Origin: Temnothorax longispinosus
Lineage: Eukaryota > Arthropoda > Insecta > Hymenoptera > Formicidae
NCBI RefSeq assembly: GCF_030848805.1
Contig: NC_092366.1
Span: forward strand, 7,927,224 to 7,991,223
DNA: 64,000 nucleotides
Reading direction: 5' to 3'
Of this stretch, positions 23,641 to 35,357 are shown one piece after another. Positions within the stretch are counted from its first letter, which is position 1. Each line of letters begins with the position of its first letter. Under the pieces are notes generated by a model, which was given only the letters and a program-made list of their open reading frames with translations, was not told where the DNA came from and made no database searches. The position numbers and the translations under genes are program-made.

Positions 23641-24977
23641 CGGAATTATCTGTATCTTTTCCTTTTCCTCTTCGTTTTCCACACTTTCGCGGTCCCTCTC
23701 TCTCCGTTTTCTTTCACGATCTCTTCTCTCTCGTTCTCTTTCTCGTTCTCTTTTTTTTTTCAATTATATATATATTTATAATTATTACACAGTTACGATT
23801 GAATTGAAATATCCTAATATTATTGAAATAATCCAAAATTGATTTAGATCCAAAAAGGATTTCGGATCAAAATTGATGCTTGAGTTTCTTTACATTTACA
23901 AATAACAGTGAACTAACCTTTCCTTTCTTCGTTTTTTCTTCTTCCGCTTCTTTACTTCGTTTTCGTTCTTCACTTTTCTCTTCCTCTTCCACATTTTCTC
24001 GGTCCCTTTCTTTCCGTTCTCTTTCACGATCTCTTTTCTTTCGATCTCTTCTCTCCCGATCTCTTCTCTCCTGTTCTCTTCTTTCGCGTTCTTTTTCCTG
24101 ATCTTTGAATTTTAATTATATATAGTCAAATTTTCCACTTACCTCAAACTTATTCACTTTTTATAAAACAATGCAAAAATGATGTTTTTAATTATTTTTA
24201 AATTCTTATTTCTATTATTGTTTTATATAAAATTTTTTTTACCGGAATCTTCTGTATCTTTTATACTTTCTCGGTCCCTCTCTCTCCGTTTTCTATTCAG
24301 ATCTCTTCTCTCCTGTTCTCTTTTTTGTTTTCTTTTCCGTTCTCTTTCTCTTATTAATTGGATAAAACTGTGAAATATTAAATCTTGCATATTGAAACAT
24401 ATTAACATAAATTATTTGAAAATTAGAAAAATGTAAAATAAAAAATGAACTTTCGAAAAAATCGAAAAAGTATGCTCCTAATATGACAGACCCCGGAAAT
24501 AGCTAATAAAGTGCAAAATACATCATATTAAATTATAAAATTTTATTTAAAGTTTTGGAAAGACAAATGTAATGGAAAAGCATATTTGCAACAATCGTAA
24601 ACCCAATATTGTACCTAATCTTTCCCCTTCCACCCTTTCCTCTCAAATCAAGGTCAGTACAGTCTTATAAATTTGTATAAATTTTCTCTTAAGTTAATAT
24701 AATATTTTCTCTTCTTTTATTACTATACAATAACTTTCATACTCTAGCAATTCAGGAGTACCCTGAGTATCTCATGATACGAGCACCATGATTGAATAAA
24801 TATCCTAATATTACCGATCATCGCAAATTCAATACAACTTTCCTTGAATGATATTCTATTGATTAAATAACTAACCTTTTCTTTCTTCTTTTTTCCTTTT
24901 CCGCCTCCATGAGCATGATTACTATATGGATGGGTGACCGGTGAATTTTTCAAGCGGAGATCGTGGATGTCGGTCAA
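23641..24977 (-). other. Series of Arg/Glu-rich exon-like segments
   Basis: On the minus strand, three segments encode Arg/Glu/Lys-rich sequence such as RRERDRES: about 24350-24256, 24100-23922 and 23757-23648. Each is bordered by an AG upstream and a GT downstream. The first and third end alike (GATACAGA.GATTCCG|GTAAAAA), and the second ends like the 5'-most piece (24977-24875: AHGGGKGKKKKEK then GTTAGT). The pattern looks like duplicated exons encoding an RE-rich, splicing-factor-like region, but simple-sequence expansion would also give it. The 5'-most piece starts MTDIHDLRLKNSPV. No protein is recognised. The FAM50-like pseudogene begins just downstream, so the two may be remnants of one duplicated or chimeric locus. 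Confidence 0.4.
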
Positions 24978-25132
24978 CTTTACGCGCCCAGGAGCAACTA
25001 CCGCCCGCGCCGTCGTCCGCGCTGCGCCATGGCGATGCTACACCTGTTGCTCTTAAATCGACTGCCCGCCGATCGTTCCATTCGGCGGTATTTATCAGGT
25101 TGTCGCGTGCCGTTGCTAACTGAGGTAGCGTT

Positions 25133-25282
25133 AGGGCCTAAGCAGAATGGCTGTCTTGGCAGTGTTTTATGCCTTAAGTCTTTGTCTTATGTAACGCACA
25201 ATGCTGTACAGTATTGTGCGTTACATAAGACAAAGACTTAAGGCATAAAACACTGCCAAGACAGCCATTCTGCTTAGGCCCT
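25133..25282. repeat. 150-bp near-perfect palindrome
   Basis: Positions 25133-25207 and 25208-25282 are reverse complements with essentially one mismatch near the centre (GCACAATGCTGT against ACAGTATTGTGC) and no spacer. It lies about 300 bp before the assembly gap. No ORF or transposon ends are identified. It could be a natural foldback or a chimeric assembly join. Confidence 0.9.
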
Positions 25283-25598
25283 TAACCTTACGCGGTCAGT
25301 GTCTTGCGCTGACCTTTGCGTCAGCGTTTTCGGTTGTCCCGGAGTTAAACGCTCCGGGTTCCCGTGTCGGATTGCATCGGATGATCGGTCGTCCGATGCA
25401 ATCGTCAGATTTTCGACGGATGTTAGATTCGACTCTTGTCGCTAGGATCGGATTACCATCATAAGTAATCCGGCCCTCGGTGTTGCCAAATTATACAATT
25501 AATCCTTATACGTTGTGCGCTCACAACAGGATATATATAATTAAAAAACAGAACATTCGATAAACGTTTTAATTATGATAACGTTTAGAATTGTGAGT
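25283..25598. other. GC-rich sequence before the gap, small hairpin
   Basis: A hairpin at about 25373-25404 pairs ATTGCATCGGA with TCCGATGCAAT. No gene is recognised. Higher GC than the flanks suggests part of a mobile element cut off by the gap. Confidence 0.4.
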
Positions 25599-26098
25599 NN
25601 NNNNNNNNNNNNNNNNNNNNNNNNNNNNNNNNNNNNNNNNNNNNNNNNNNNNNNNNNNNNNNNNNNNNNNNNNNNNNNNNNNNNNNNNNNNNNNNNNNNN
25701 NNNNNNNNNNNNNNNNNNNNNNNNNNNNNNNNNNNNNNNNNNNNNNNNNNNNNNNNNNNNNNNNNNNNNNNNNNNNNNNNNNNNNNNNNNNNNNNNNNNN
25801 NNNNNNNNNNNNNNNNNNNNNNNNNNNNNNNNNNNNNNNNNNNNNNNNNNNNNNNNNNNNNNNNNNNNNNNNNNNNNNNNNNNNNNNNNNNNNNNNNNNN
25901 NNNNNNNNNNNNNNNNNNNNNNNNNNNNNNNNNNNNNNNNNNNNNNNNNNNNNNNNNNNNNNNNNNNNNNNNNNNNNNNNNNNNNNNNNNNNNNNNNNNN
26001 NNNNNNNNNNNNNNNNNNNNNNNNNNNNNNNNNNNNNNNNNNNNNNNNNNNNNNNNNNNNNNNNNNNNNNNNNNNNNNNNNNNNNNNNNNNNNNNNNN
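25599..26098. other. Assembly gap (500 N)
   Basis: Exactly 500 undetermined bases. Translations that cross it are meaningless. A repeat on the right side (TTAA MITE copy 3) and a palindrome on the left probably caused the break. Confidence 0.99.
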
Positions 26099-26463
26099 TT
26101 TGTATTTGCATTACTAAAATAATTTTTCGATGGATCTTTTTTGTACGCATTGAATCTTACTTCTACTTGCACGATATTATTCCTACATGTTTTCCCAAGG
26201 GCAGATGATAAAAATTATGTATGTATAAACTGCAGAATTTTTGTTTTAAACAAATATTGTCGTCAGGTGACAGCTGCGTATGTGCCCAACTAAGTAACAT
26301 TTTTAATTTTTTGGCGTTTTTGATATAAAATCGCGTTTTCTGCCCTAGATTTTTGTGCGTACTTTAATTCTAGACCAAAAACTTGCAATTCTGTAAAGCC
26401 AATTAAAAGATCCATCGAAAAACGATAATGTCGGTAAATCATACGGCTGCAGGATCCCCTTAA
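26099..26463. mobile_element. TTAA-flanked MITE, copy 3 (left part in gap)
   Basis: The sequence matches the right two thirds of the MITE at 1089-1633 nearly base for base, in the same orientation, and ends with CTGCAGGATCCCCTTAA (TTAA at 26460-26463). The left terminus lies in the N gap. It resembles copy 1 more than copy 2 (both retain CATACGGCTG), suggesting copies 1 and 3 are closer relatives. Confidence 0.8.
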
Positions 26464-27624
26464 TGACGTTAGAATTAAAACGGAATTAATACGTCATTTG
26501 ACGTCACTCTGCTACCTGGGCGGTACATTGAAAAAATTATTTTCTAGACAACAAAACATTAAAATTTTACAAACATATATATTATAAAATAATTAATTTA
26601 TAGTAGAATTAGAATTTGTGAGAAATAAAACTAACATTGGGATGATACCGTGAACAGTAGTCAGCTAATTATAGCTGACCAAGAATAACATAACCAAGCT
26701 ATTAAAATAAACTCACAAACAATTTCGTAAATGAGCATTTACATGAAGTATTGTAAAGCGATTTTTTCATTTTAACAGTTGGCTACTGTTTGAGTCTTGA
26801 CATTAGTAGAATTGACGCCAATGTAAATGCACTTACCGGCCGAAGATTTACCCGCCGAATTCAAATAAAAATTAATTTGTTAAATTAATCAGAGTTTACG
26901 TCAACCCCGGCAAAATTGCTTTAAGAGAAATTTCTACTTTCGTAATCTAATCTTTTTTTTCCATGTTAAACAACAAAGAACGAGCACAATTCTATTCATT
27001 TTAAAATTATATCTAATACAAATTGCATTTCTTTAAGTTGCTCCAAGTTTATAAAAACAAATCGTGTATGAATGTGATCCTAAAATCTCCTGTACATTAC
27101 GGAGAAAGAAAATTCCAACGAAAATATTTCATCATCTAATCTTCGGTATACTACGGGAACTCCAGATCCTTCAGTCCGTCCCTGATGGGTGATTTTTCGC
27201 TCCTGCGAGAGATAGAGAGGGGGGATTTGTAAATACCCGTCAGCTGACCAGGCTATCTCAAGTATCTCAACTCAACTATTTCAAGAAAGGCGATATTGGA
27301 GCACAATGTTTCATCCGAAGCCGCGACAGTGAAATCCTCGTGGAGGCGGGCTCGGACGCGGTAGTCCGGACTTGATGTACACGTCGAGATACATCAGCGC
27401 GCTGTTTCGAGCGATATATCACGTACGAGGAGCGAACGTGGTGGGGGAGACTGGTAGATGCCCATCAGCTGACGAGGATGCCTCGGAGATGCTTCGCGGT
27501 TAGCAGCGAGCGACGACGACGACGACGACGAGGGGGTGGTGGAGGTGGGGGAGAAGCGTAGGTGTCCCCGGGGGTTGTTCAAGCCCTGCGGCCTGGGGGT
27601 GAACGGACGATCGAGGGCACAAGG
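26464..27624 (+). promoter_or_regulatory. Upstream and presumed 5' UTR region of UBE3B
   Basis: The DNA is AT-rich to about 27150 and then becomes CpG-rich toward the UBE3B start, consistent with a promoter and 5' UTR, though no core promoter element can be fixed. An imperfect direct repeat containing CAGCTGAC (27215-27260 and 27435-27485) lies here. A GACGACGACGA run and GGTGGTGGAGG tracts precede the start codon. Confidence 0.4.
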
Positions 27625-30600
27625 ATGTTCTGCGCGGAGGGCTCGTCGTCGAAGGGCAGTTTCCTGCAGCAGAAGAAGGCCGCGCGCGAGGATCGGGCCC
27701 ATGAGAAGCGTAGGGAGGCCGCGGCTACTCTGATCCAGGCCCACGTTCGTTCCTGGCTGGCCCGCGTCCAGTTCACCAAGTGGATAGTGTAAGTGCGAGA
27801 GACAAAGCCTACGACTTCTACGCGAAGCGGAGACGAGACGGTGGAGCTGCTCGCGAACGCGATTTTTATGTGAGAATGCATGTGTCACCATGTGAACGGA
27901 AATTACCGTGTTGCCGATAACTCGAACATGATCAATATTGTAGCTCTGTAAAAATTGTGCAGTTATCTCCACGGTATAAATAAATACTGATAAGACTATT
28001 TTTACTTCTAGAGAAGAATTTGATAACAATTTCCTTGATGACGCCAGTGTCGACAATGCAACGGTGGAACTAAAACCTGCTCTGGATGTGTATAGAATAA
28101 TTTCTAGATTTTTGCTAATTTATAAGAAGGAAAGAGATCAAGAGAGGATAGAGAGTGTGTGTAGGTGAGTACGTGCAAAGTTAAAATACTTTCTATTTTC
28201 TCGAAAAGGATCCAGAGTTCCAACCAAGATGATCTTTCAGATACCTTGTGCTGACTCTTGATTCCGAGTCTCCAAAAATATCTTACGTCGGAGTAGCGTT
28301 CAACAAGGATCATTACATATCATGGATATCACAAATGAAGACAGTTTTGTACCACTGTCTCTCCGGCTTGGACAGCCTAAAGCCGGAGAGGGTATCGGAC
28401 CACAAATCCATATTGCTGCGACTGCATACTTTGGTGAGTTTTACATCGCCGGGAACGTGGGCTATACAGAAGGTGAAGGGCATGGACCAGTTGAAGACCG
28501 GCATGAGCCAGCTATGCGCAAACATAATGGGCCACCTAGTTAATAATGGATTCTATGGTACTATGCAGGTAATAACAGCAATAAGAGACTCCCTAATAAT
28601 CCTGATTCTCTCTCTAACAATTCTAAGTTATGTTCTCCATTTCAGGCTCTCTTAATGAAGGGACTTGGTAGAGCGAAAATTGCTTTGAAGCCGGTTACAC
28701 TTTCAGCAGCGGTTACTCTGACACTGAGACCACTGATCTCTTCGCAAATGTCCGACAAGCTGGTCTCCCTGTTCCTGATTAACATCTTTAGCGTGCCAGC
28801 TCTGGTCTATCATCTGAATGTCTTGTCACCGGAGGTAGGAAAGAAAGAAAATATTTACAAGCTTCATTATACGTCGTGGTATTCCTTCTCTAATCTAAGT
28901 ATGTGAAGTTTTTGATGTGTATTTACAGTGCATTTCGTCGTTCATAACGAATAATCTGTTTGCGAGAAGTTTGGAGTTGCTAAATTCTGAGCAAAATTTA
29001 AGGATCGTCTTTAATGCCCTCGAGGGCAGTTACGCGCTTTGTTTGCTCGCTAATTTAATACAACTGGCGAATATCGAAAGAGAAGAAGTGCTGAGAGAGA
29101 TTTGCTTTCCTTCTTTTACGGTAAGCTGTTACGGTAATCTTCCCCGTTACATGCGTATCTCGATAACATTTTGTGAATCCTTTGCAGTTTGTTGTGACGA
29201 GAATGCTGGAAGCATGTCAACAATACGTAGTCGCCAAACGAAGTAATTTGACGCATTGGCATCCAGTATTAGGCTGGTTTGCACAGACGATCGACACCTC
29301 GTTACAGGACGCGACTCCTTCGGTAAAATTGCAGCTTGCCTGCCTTTGGACGGGCAGGATCGTTACGCATTTAATCGGTGAGAGTCATCAATTTTACATA
29401 TACTGATATTTCTTATAAAAAACTACAATTTGCATACAAAAGTGTGATCTGAATCAATTAGCTCCCTGTTTACTTTTTATTTTTTTTTTCTTCAGAGCAG
29501 CCACTAACCGAATTCGTTGAAAAAGAGGTACCACCTCCGGTAGAGCAGCAAAGCACCTCTTCCATAGGCGCCAATATTTTCCGACGAGCGTTTCTTGAGG
29601 CTCGCACTAATAGGAACAACAGCACCAAGAATTACAGGAAGTTAGGCAGTCCGGAGGCTACCAAGATATCTCTGATCTGTTCTCTATATCAAACGGCACT
29701 GCACACGCTCACGCAAATGAAGATCGAGATATTGACGGGTACGTATAATAAATTAGTGTGCAATCATGCAAGATCATATATGCAAGTGATATATTGATTA
29801 ATGACATGTATGCACAAAAACAGGATTGTGCTATCAGGGTAAAATTCTTTATCACATGTGGCTATTTCTGACCACCCTGGGACCGCACTGTGGTCTGAAA
29901 GCATTTCTAGATCTCTTGGCGGCGAACACTAAGTGCACGGCACCTGAATTCCAGATGTTGATACTGTTCGCCGATTGTATGACACACTACGTTACGTAAG
30001 TGACATAATTTTCTTTCTAGATAATTTAATTAAATTTAATTGGTTTTATTGGACTAATCTCTTAAATTCTCAATTTCAGCATCTTGGACGACATGGAAAT
30101 GTACGAGCACCAAGATCCCTTCAAGCTCACGGACTTTATCACTATGTCGTACTTTTTAAATCAATTCTTGTACAAAGCGGTTCTCACTAATTTATTCGGT
30201 AAGTCGATTTTCTGTCTTTTGTTAGATTATTGATTAAAAATTGCAAGAGAAAAAATAGAAAGAATTCAAGGATTAATGCACGGAAATACGATATATATGT
30301 GCGACTTTAAAATTTTGATATTGGATATTACAGATGTGAAGTCGGTATCCAGCAATCCTCTGTTTATCTCACTTTACATTCTTCTAATGGCAATCTATCG
30401 ACGCGACTGCCGCAGAACGTTTTGCCCAGAAGGTCATTGGTTAGCCAAGTTAAGTATATCTTAAGTATATCTTGGTTTCAACATTTTATGAATACCTCAG
30501 ACTATTTTTCGAAAATTTTATGTCATAGTTTGTTCTAAAAAAGAATTATCTTTTATATCTATTTTTTATATTAGTCAATAAAAATTATTAATGTAATATT

Positions 30601-33528
30601 TATTATATTAATCTGTGCACTTTCACTTACATTCATATCTATAGTGTGCAATTGAAGTAGAGACATTTGTCCTTACTATGTTTATTTTAATATTCGATAT
30701 CTTGTAATTCACAGTTTTTTTTCCTTTAAACAGGAAGTACGAGTATCTGGCTTCTTGGCCGATTTGGAAAAAGGACGACGCGGCGCAGCGCTTTTACTCT
30801 CAAAAATGCCTCACGTCATCCCCCATTCGGAGCGAGTCGTATTATTTCGCAAGCACATAGCCGACGAGAAAGCAGTGATGGGTTTGACCGAGAGCGCTTG
30901 TAACAGTCCACCAACCACTCTCATCGTCGTACACAGGTCTATTGATATGTTTTCTTATTTATTTTACAGTTTTTAATTATTCAAAACTGAACTTCCAAAA
31001 ATGTTTTTTTAATTTGGTGAAATTTGATACTACTTTTTTAAAACTAAACGTTTGCCAAAAAGAAAAAAATCTTTTCCTCAATTTGGTAATATAATTTATT
31101 TTGCAGAGAGAGAATACTTTTTTCTTTTTAAAACCTTTTTTCCAATACAGTACAATTTAACATTATTTCACGATTCTTTGTACTGCATTATTTTCTTCAT
31201 ATTCTTTCTTATATTTCATTTTTTATATTCTTTTATATTTTATAGAACGCGGATAGTTGAGGATGGATACAGACAGTTGGCCATGTTGCCGTCACAAGCA
31301 TTGAAAGGTATGATCAGGGTACGTTTCGTGAACGAGCAAGGTCTAGCTGAAGCCGGCATCGATCAGGACGGGGTTTTTAAGGAGTTCTTGGAAGAGACAA
31401 TAAAACGAGTATTCGACCCATCTCTGAACTTGTTCAAAGCTACCAGCGAAAACCGGCTCTATCCATCCCCCACGTCTTTTATGCAGGACAATCACTTGCA
31501 ACTGTTCGAGTTCGTCGGACGGATGCTCGGCAAAGCAGTTTACGAGGTAAACCCTTATCCGCGATCAAGTAAATTAATTGTAAATGACGACTTTAAAATT
31601 ATAATTATAATAGTTAAAAGATATTAAATAATAAAATAATATTTTGAAAATAATTAGAATATCTCTCGTGTCATTATATGCGGTTTAATGATTATTTTAA
31701 TTATTCATTATTTATGAATATTATTTAGAGATAAAATCGGTTTTTTCTTATAATGATCGATTTCTTATCGCTTTCCAGGGCATCGTTGTGGACGTGCCTT
31801 TTGCGTCGTTCTTCGTCTCGCAATTTTCCGGGCAAACAGGCGGTGCATTATACAGCTGGCTGGATGAGCTTGCCTCCCTAGATCGCGATCTCTATCGTAG
31901 CTTGACTTTGGTGAAGCATTATAAGGGCGATATTCGTCAGCTAGAGTTGACATTCTCCCTCGACGAGGACGTGCTCGGCAAGTTGGTCACGCACGAGCTG
32001 ATCACTGGCGGGCGCACTACCGCCGTGACCAATCAGAACAAAATTCAATATATCCACCACATGGCGCACTATAGAATGTATCATCAGATCAAGGAGCAAA
32101 CGACCGCCTTTATCAAGGGATTCCGTTCGATCATTAATCCCGAGTGGCTATCGTTGTTTTCGACGCCCGAGGTGAGCATTATTTACATTTATTTGTAGTG
32201 CATCCTATATGACTGACAATCAGAATTAAGTGGCATAGAATCATTAATTTGAATATGATAAATCCAATATAATTGCATATAATTAAATATGTGATAAATG
32301 TGTGTAAATACTTAAGAATTAAATTGCTAAATTATTTCAATGACTTTTTGAATTAAAATCTAAGCTCTACATTCCGAAATTAATTTAAGATGAAATGAGA
32401 ACCTTAAATGAGGCAAATATTATGGTGCTATGAATAGTATTATGTATTATTAATATAATTATATGTGTTACTGTTTATATACTTGTATATATTCAATTAA
32501 GTAATCATGGCACGCGTGACTTTGCAGTTGCAAAGATTGATCTCGGGCGATAACGTACCTTTGGATCTGCGAGATTTACGCAGGCATACGCAATACTACG
32601 GCGGATTTCACGACAGTCATCGAGTGGTATGTTGGCTATGGGACATTCTAGAGAAGGATTTTACGGAAGAGGAAAAAGGCTTATTTCTAAAGGTACCAAT
32701 CTTGGTATTAACAGTTTCTCAAATAAATTACTTTCTAATGATTTTCTCAAGATGTCTCTAATATCTATCTTACACTAATAATCCTCTTAGACAATAATAA
32801 CGATGTTTAACAGTTCGTGACAAGTTGCTCGAAGTCACCTTTGCTGGGTTTTGCTCATCTGGAACCACCTTTCTCCATACGATGCGTGGAAGTTTGCGAC
32901 GACGAGGATACTGGTGACACTATTGGTACGATCGTTATAGAATAATTTCGAAAAGAAAACGAATCAATCTTTTCATAACCAACAATAAAATTGAGAAACT
33001 GGAAAGATCTTCAACACCTTTCAAATTTTTTGTTTTATACTTTTTTATGATTGATAATAATCGATGGTGCATAAAAATTTATATGTATCTTTATTAGTTT
33101 AAAATGTTTAAATCTCAGGTAAAACAAATCATCATAAGTTCTCTTTGATATTCTCTTTACAATAATATATAATATCGGATCTATAGTATCTTTTATTTCT
33201 TTAATTACATATCACAATTTCTTTAATTATTACAAACATAATGGATTATTTGAGATCGTAATTTTAGGGAAAAGTTTTTGTCAGTGTTAGCTTCTAAATT
33301 GTCTACGAATGTTTCTTTGTGAATTTAACTTGTTTGGAATTTGTTTGCAATTTAGGCAGCGTGATTAGGGGTTTCTTTACGATTCGCAAAAAGGACCCGC
33401 AGAACCGACTGCCCACTTCGTCAACGTGTTTCAACTTGCTCAAGCTGCCGAATTATCAGAAGAAAAGCACGTTGCGGGAGAAACTGCGCTATGCCGTCAC
33501 CAGCAATACTGGATTTGAACTTTCCTAA
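27625..33528 (+). CDS. UBE3B: UBE3B HECT-type E3 ubiquitin ligase, 16 exons
   Basis: A HECT ligase that takes ubiquitin from an E2 onto its own cysteine and passes it to substrates; the human homologue is linked to mitochondria and calmodulin. Exons: 27625-27788, 28012-28164, 28241-28568, 28646-28834, 28929-29120, 29188-29377, 29496-29738, 29824-29995, 30080-30198, 30334-30448, 30734-30936, 31246-31546, 31779-32171, 32528-32692, 32814-32925, 33356-33528. About 1070 residues, against 1068 in human. An IQ motif lies at residues 34-50 (TLIQAHVRSWLAR). The C-terminal HECT domain includes AGIDQDGVFKEFLEE, LFEFVGRMLGKAVYEG and the active-site loop STCFNLLKLPNY (Cys about 1038), and ends GFELS as in orthologues. 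All junctions keep frame except exon 10/11: the homologous junction is AK|EV, but the donor reads GCCAAGTTAAGT, one G short of AAG|GTTAAGT. The start ATG leads directly into conserved sequence. Confidence 0.95.
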
Positions 33529-33840
33529 GTGCTGCCAGTCGCGCATTTCTAATCCAAGAGAAGCGACGAGTGAAGGATTATGCGAGTTTGTCGAAACATT
33601 GCGTGTGACAGTTTTCAACAATCGGAACGAAATGAGATTCGATCGACAATCGGAACATGCCGAGAGATTTCGTAGGGATGAAAAGTCAACTGACACGATC
33701 GATACCTCAGATTCGACGGTATCTAAAGCGATGTCGAGTGATGCCTAAACCGCCCTTATCCCCATCCAATGCATAATCTACAACCTGATTAAAAGCGTCA
33801 CTATTTAAATGTTGTTTTTGAGATGGCGCAAACGTTTTAA

Positions 33841-33987
33841 GCCAGTGGCACACGGTGCATGTTTTCCTGCTGGATCGCTTGCAATCTAGTAAATTACTAT
33901 AATTGCACCACTCAGCGCTCAAGATTTCTGGTAATTTACTAGATCGCAAGCGATCCAGCAGGAAAACACGCTCCGTGTGCCGCTGGC
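33841..33987. mobile_element. Hairpin MITE in the presumed UBE3B 3' UTR
   Basis: GCCAGTGGCACACGG at the left pairs with CCGTGTGCCGCTGGC at the right, and the inner arms (GATCGCTTGCAATCTAGTAAATTAC and its complement) pair with few mismatches. The flanks are TTTAA and TTTA. It begins about 310 bp after the UBE3B stop codon and would fold into a long stem if transcribed. Confidence 0.8.
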
Positions 33988-34133
33988 TTTAGAGAGGTCA
34001 TTCAGAAGCATCGTGATTTTCTTTGGAGAACATTGCGACATCATTGTTCGGGGATCGATGGTATCGTAAAACAACATGAGAATGTACAACATAAGGGTAC
34101 ACAATAACAAGCCTGCGGATAGATAACTGTTAG

Positions 34134-34137
<4 letters not shown>

Positions 34138-34180
<43 letters not shown>

Positions 34181-34190
34181 AATAAATTTC
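34138..34190 (+). terminator. (TA)n tract and candidate UBE3B polyadenylation signal
   Basis: A (TA)n run at about 34138-34177 is followed by AATAAA at 34181-34186, the first canonical signal I see downstream of the UBE3B stop. This would give a 3' UTR of roughly 680 bp that contains the hairpin MITE. The signal use is inference. Confidence 0.4.
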
Positions 34191-34860
34191 ACCGTATGAC
34201 GAGAGCTGAGTATTTTAGGATGAAGCCTGTTTATGACGTTTGTTTCTGCGGTCTTCAATATACTCATACAGGCACACACTACCGATTTGAAATACACCAT
34301 ACCTCATGAGCTTAATACCGCTGAGATAATTGTGCGAGATAATTATGCGCTTGTTAGTGGATAGAATCGTTGATCAACATTACATTAAGATCAGGAGTGG
34401 CGGATATTTAAATTTATTTTCATAGATAATATTGAAGATAACGTTCGTTATAGATTATCCCACTGAGTGGACATCCAACTACCCAAGAAATTGAATGAAT
34501 AAGCAGGAAAAGGCCCTATCCACATTGTAACTCCGAAAAAAATTGTAATATCTTCCAAAATTATAAATTATTAAATTATGAATCATTAGTCTCTGAATTA
34601 TTACTTAAGAATAATTTGGTTGGTACTTTACGAGTTTATATTTTCATATAAAATCTGTTTTTATTACATTTATATTCCAATTTTAATTATAACAAATCTT
34701 CGAAATGTACCCAAAATAAAAAAAGTTAATGTAAACATAAGTTTCGGAATTATTGCATTTTAAACTGTCGTGGACACAATCTTTTACAAAAATTTCAGAA
34801 GATTGTGGTCTGTACTGTTTATTGATTCAATTAAATTTGCATTCGCACTTCGGAAAAGGT

Positions 34861-34944
34861 TTACCACTCCCGCATTAACAAGGGAATATCCTCGAAGCTG
34901 GGGGATGCCTTGTCGACGAACCAGCGCGCGTGTGAAATAAGTCT
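34861..34944 (-). CDS. Terminal coding-exon candidate, unknown protein
   Basis: On the minus strand, an acceptor-like TTGCTCACAG is followed by 27 codons ending ARWFVDKASPSFEDIPLLMREW and a TAA stop. The amino-acid mix is protein-like and the GC content is higher than the flanks. I do not recognise the family. Two further coding-like minus-strand pieces lie upstream in its sense (35232-35357 and about 35741-35810), possibly earlier exons of the same gene or of paralogous fragments. It would be transcribed toward UBE3B. Confidence 0.4.
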   Translation of the reverse strand, partial: RLISHARWFVDKASPSFEDIPLLMREW

Positions 34945-35032
34945 CTGTGAGCAATCAAAAAAATGACGCAAGTTTCTAAAAGTTTTCCCCGCGAAGAAGA
35001 AAATCAACCGGAGAGGCCACAATCTATTTTAA

Positions 35033-35159
35033 GGCCGGTATTCATAGTCTTCAAGATCGTCTTAAGTAATGTCTTAAGACGCTAATACGGCTCTGTGATT
35101 GGTTCATGACATCTTAAGATTGAACTTAAGACGGTCTTAAATAACTATGAATACCGGCC
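35033..35159. mobile_element. GGCCGGTATTCATAG hairpin MITE, copy 1
   Basis: GGCCGGTATTCATAGT at the left pairs with ACTATGAATACCGGCC at the right. Inside, AAGATCGTCTTAAGTAATGTCTTAAGA pairs with a related stretch containing TTAAGACGGTCTTAA. A second copy lies at 40561-40702. Confidence 0.8.
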
Positions 35160-35231
35160 TAAAAGCTATTTTCTCAAGACTTTTGTACGGACTATTGGCG
35201 CGACGTGTCGTCTAATCGATTTAATAAGATC

Positions 35232-35357
35232 TTAAAGGTACAATTCCCACGGGCGTTCGCGGATGAGAAGTCCCCGGGGTTCGTTCCGATCGAAGGAGAT
35301 TATGACAAGTGTCTCGTCGTATTTCACGCGGAGGTTGAAAACATCCGCAATAAGAAG
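35232..35357 (-). CDS. Coding-like exon, unknown protein
   Basis: After CAATCAG on the minus strand, an open stretch of 41 codons reads LLIADVFNLRVKYDETLVII then SFDRNEPRGLLIRERPWEL. Alternating hydrophobic and charged residues suggest beta strands. It runs into a stop, but a GTACCT donor lies just before it. No family is recognised. The relation to 34861-34944 and to the minus-strand piece near 35741-35810 (ARVTITANFADGTFVEFTP then stop) is unproven. Confidence 0.35.
   Translation of the reverse strand, partial: LLIADVFNLRVKYDETLVIISFDRNEPRGLLIRERPWELYL

Noticed and set aside
23494..24373. Plus-strand Ser/Phe/Arg-rich and His/Thr-rich frames
   Set aside because: They are the complement of the (CA)n repeat and of the minus-strand Arg/Glu-rich segments.
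25569..26172. Long open frames across 25.6-26.2 kb
   Set aside because: They exist only because the 500 N bases contain no stops.
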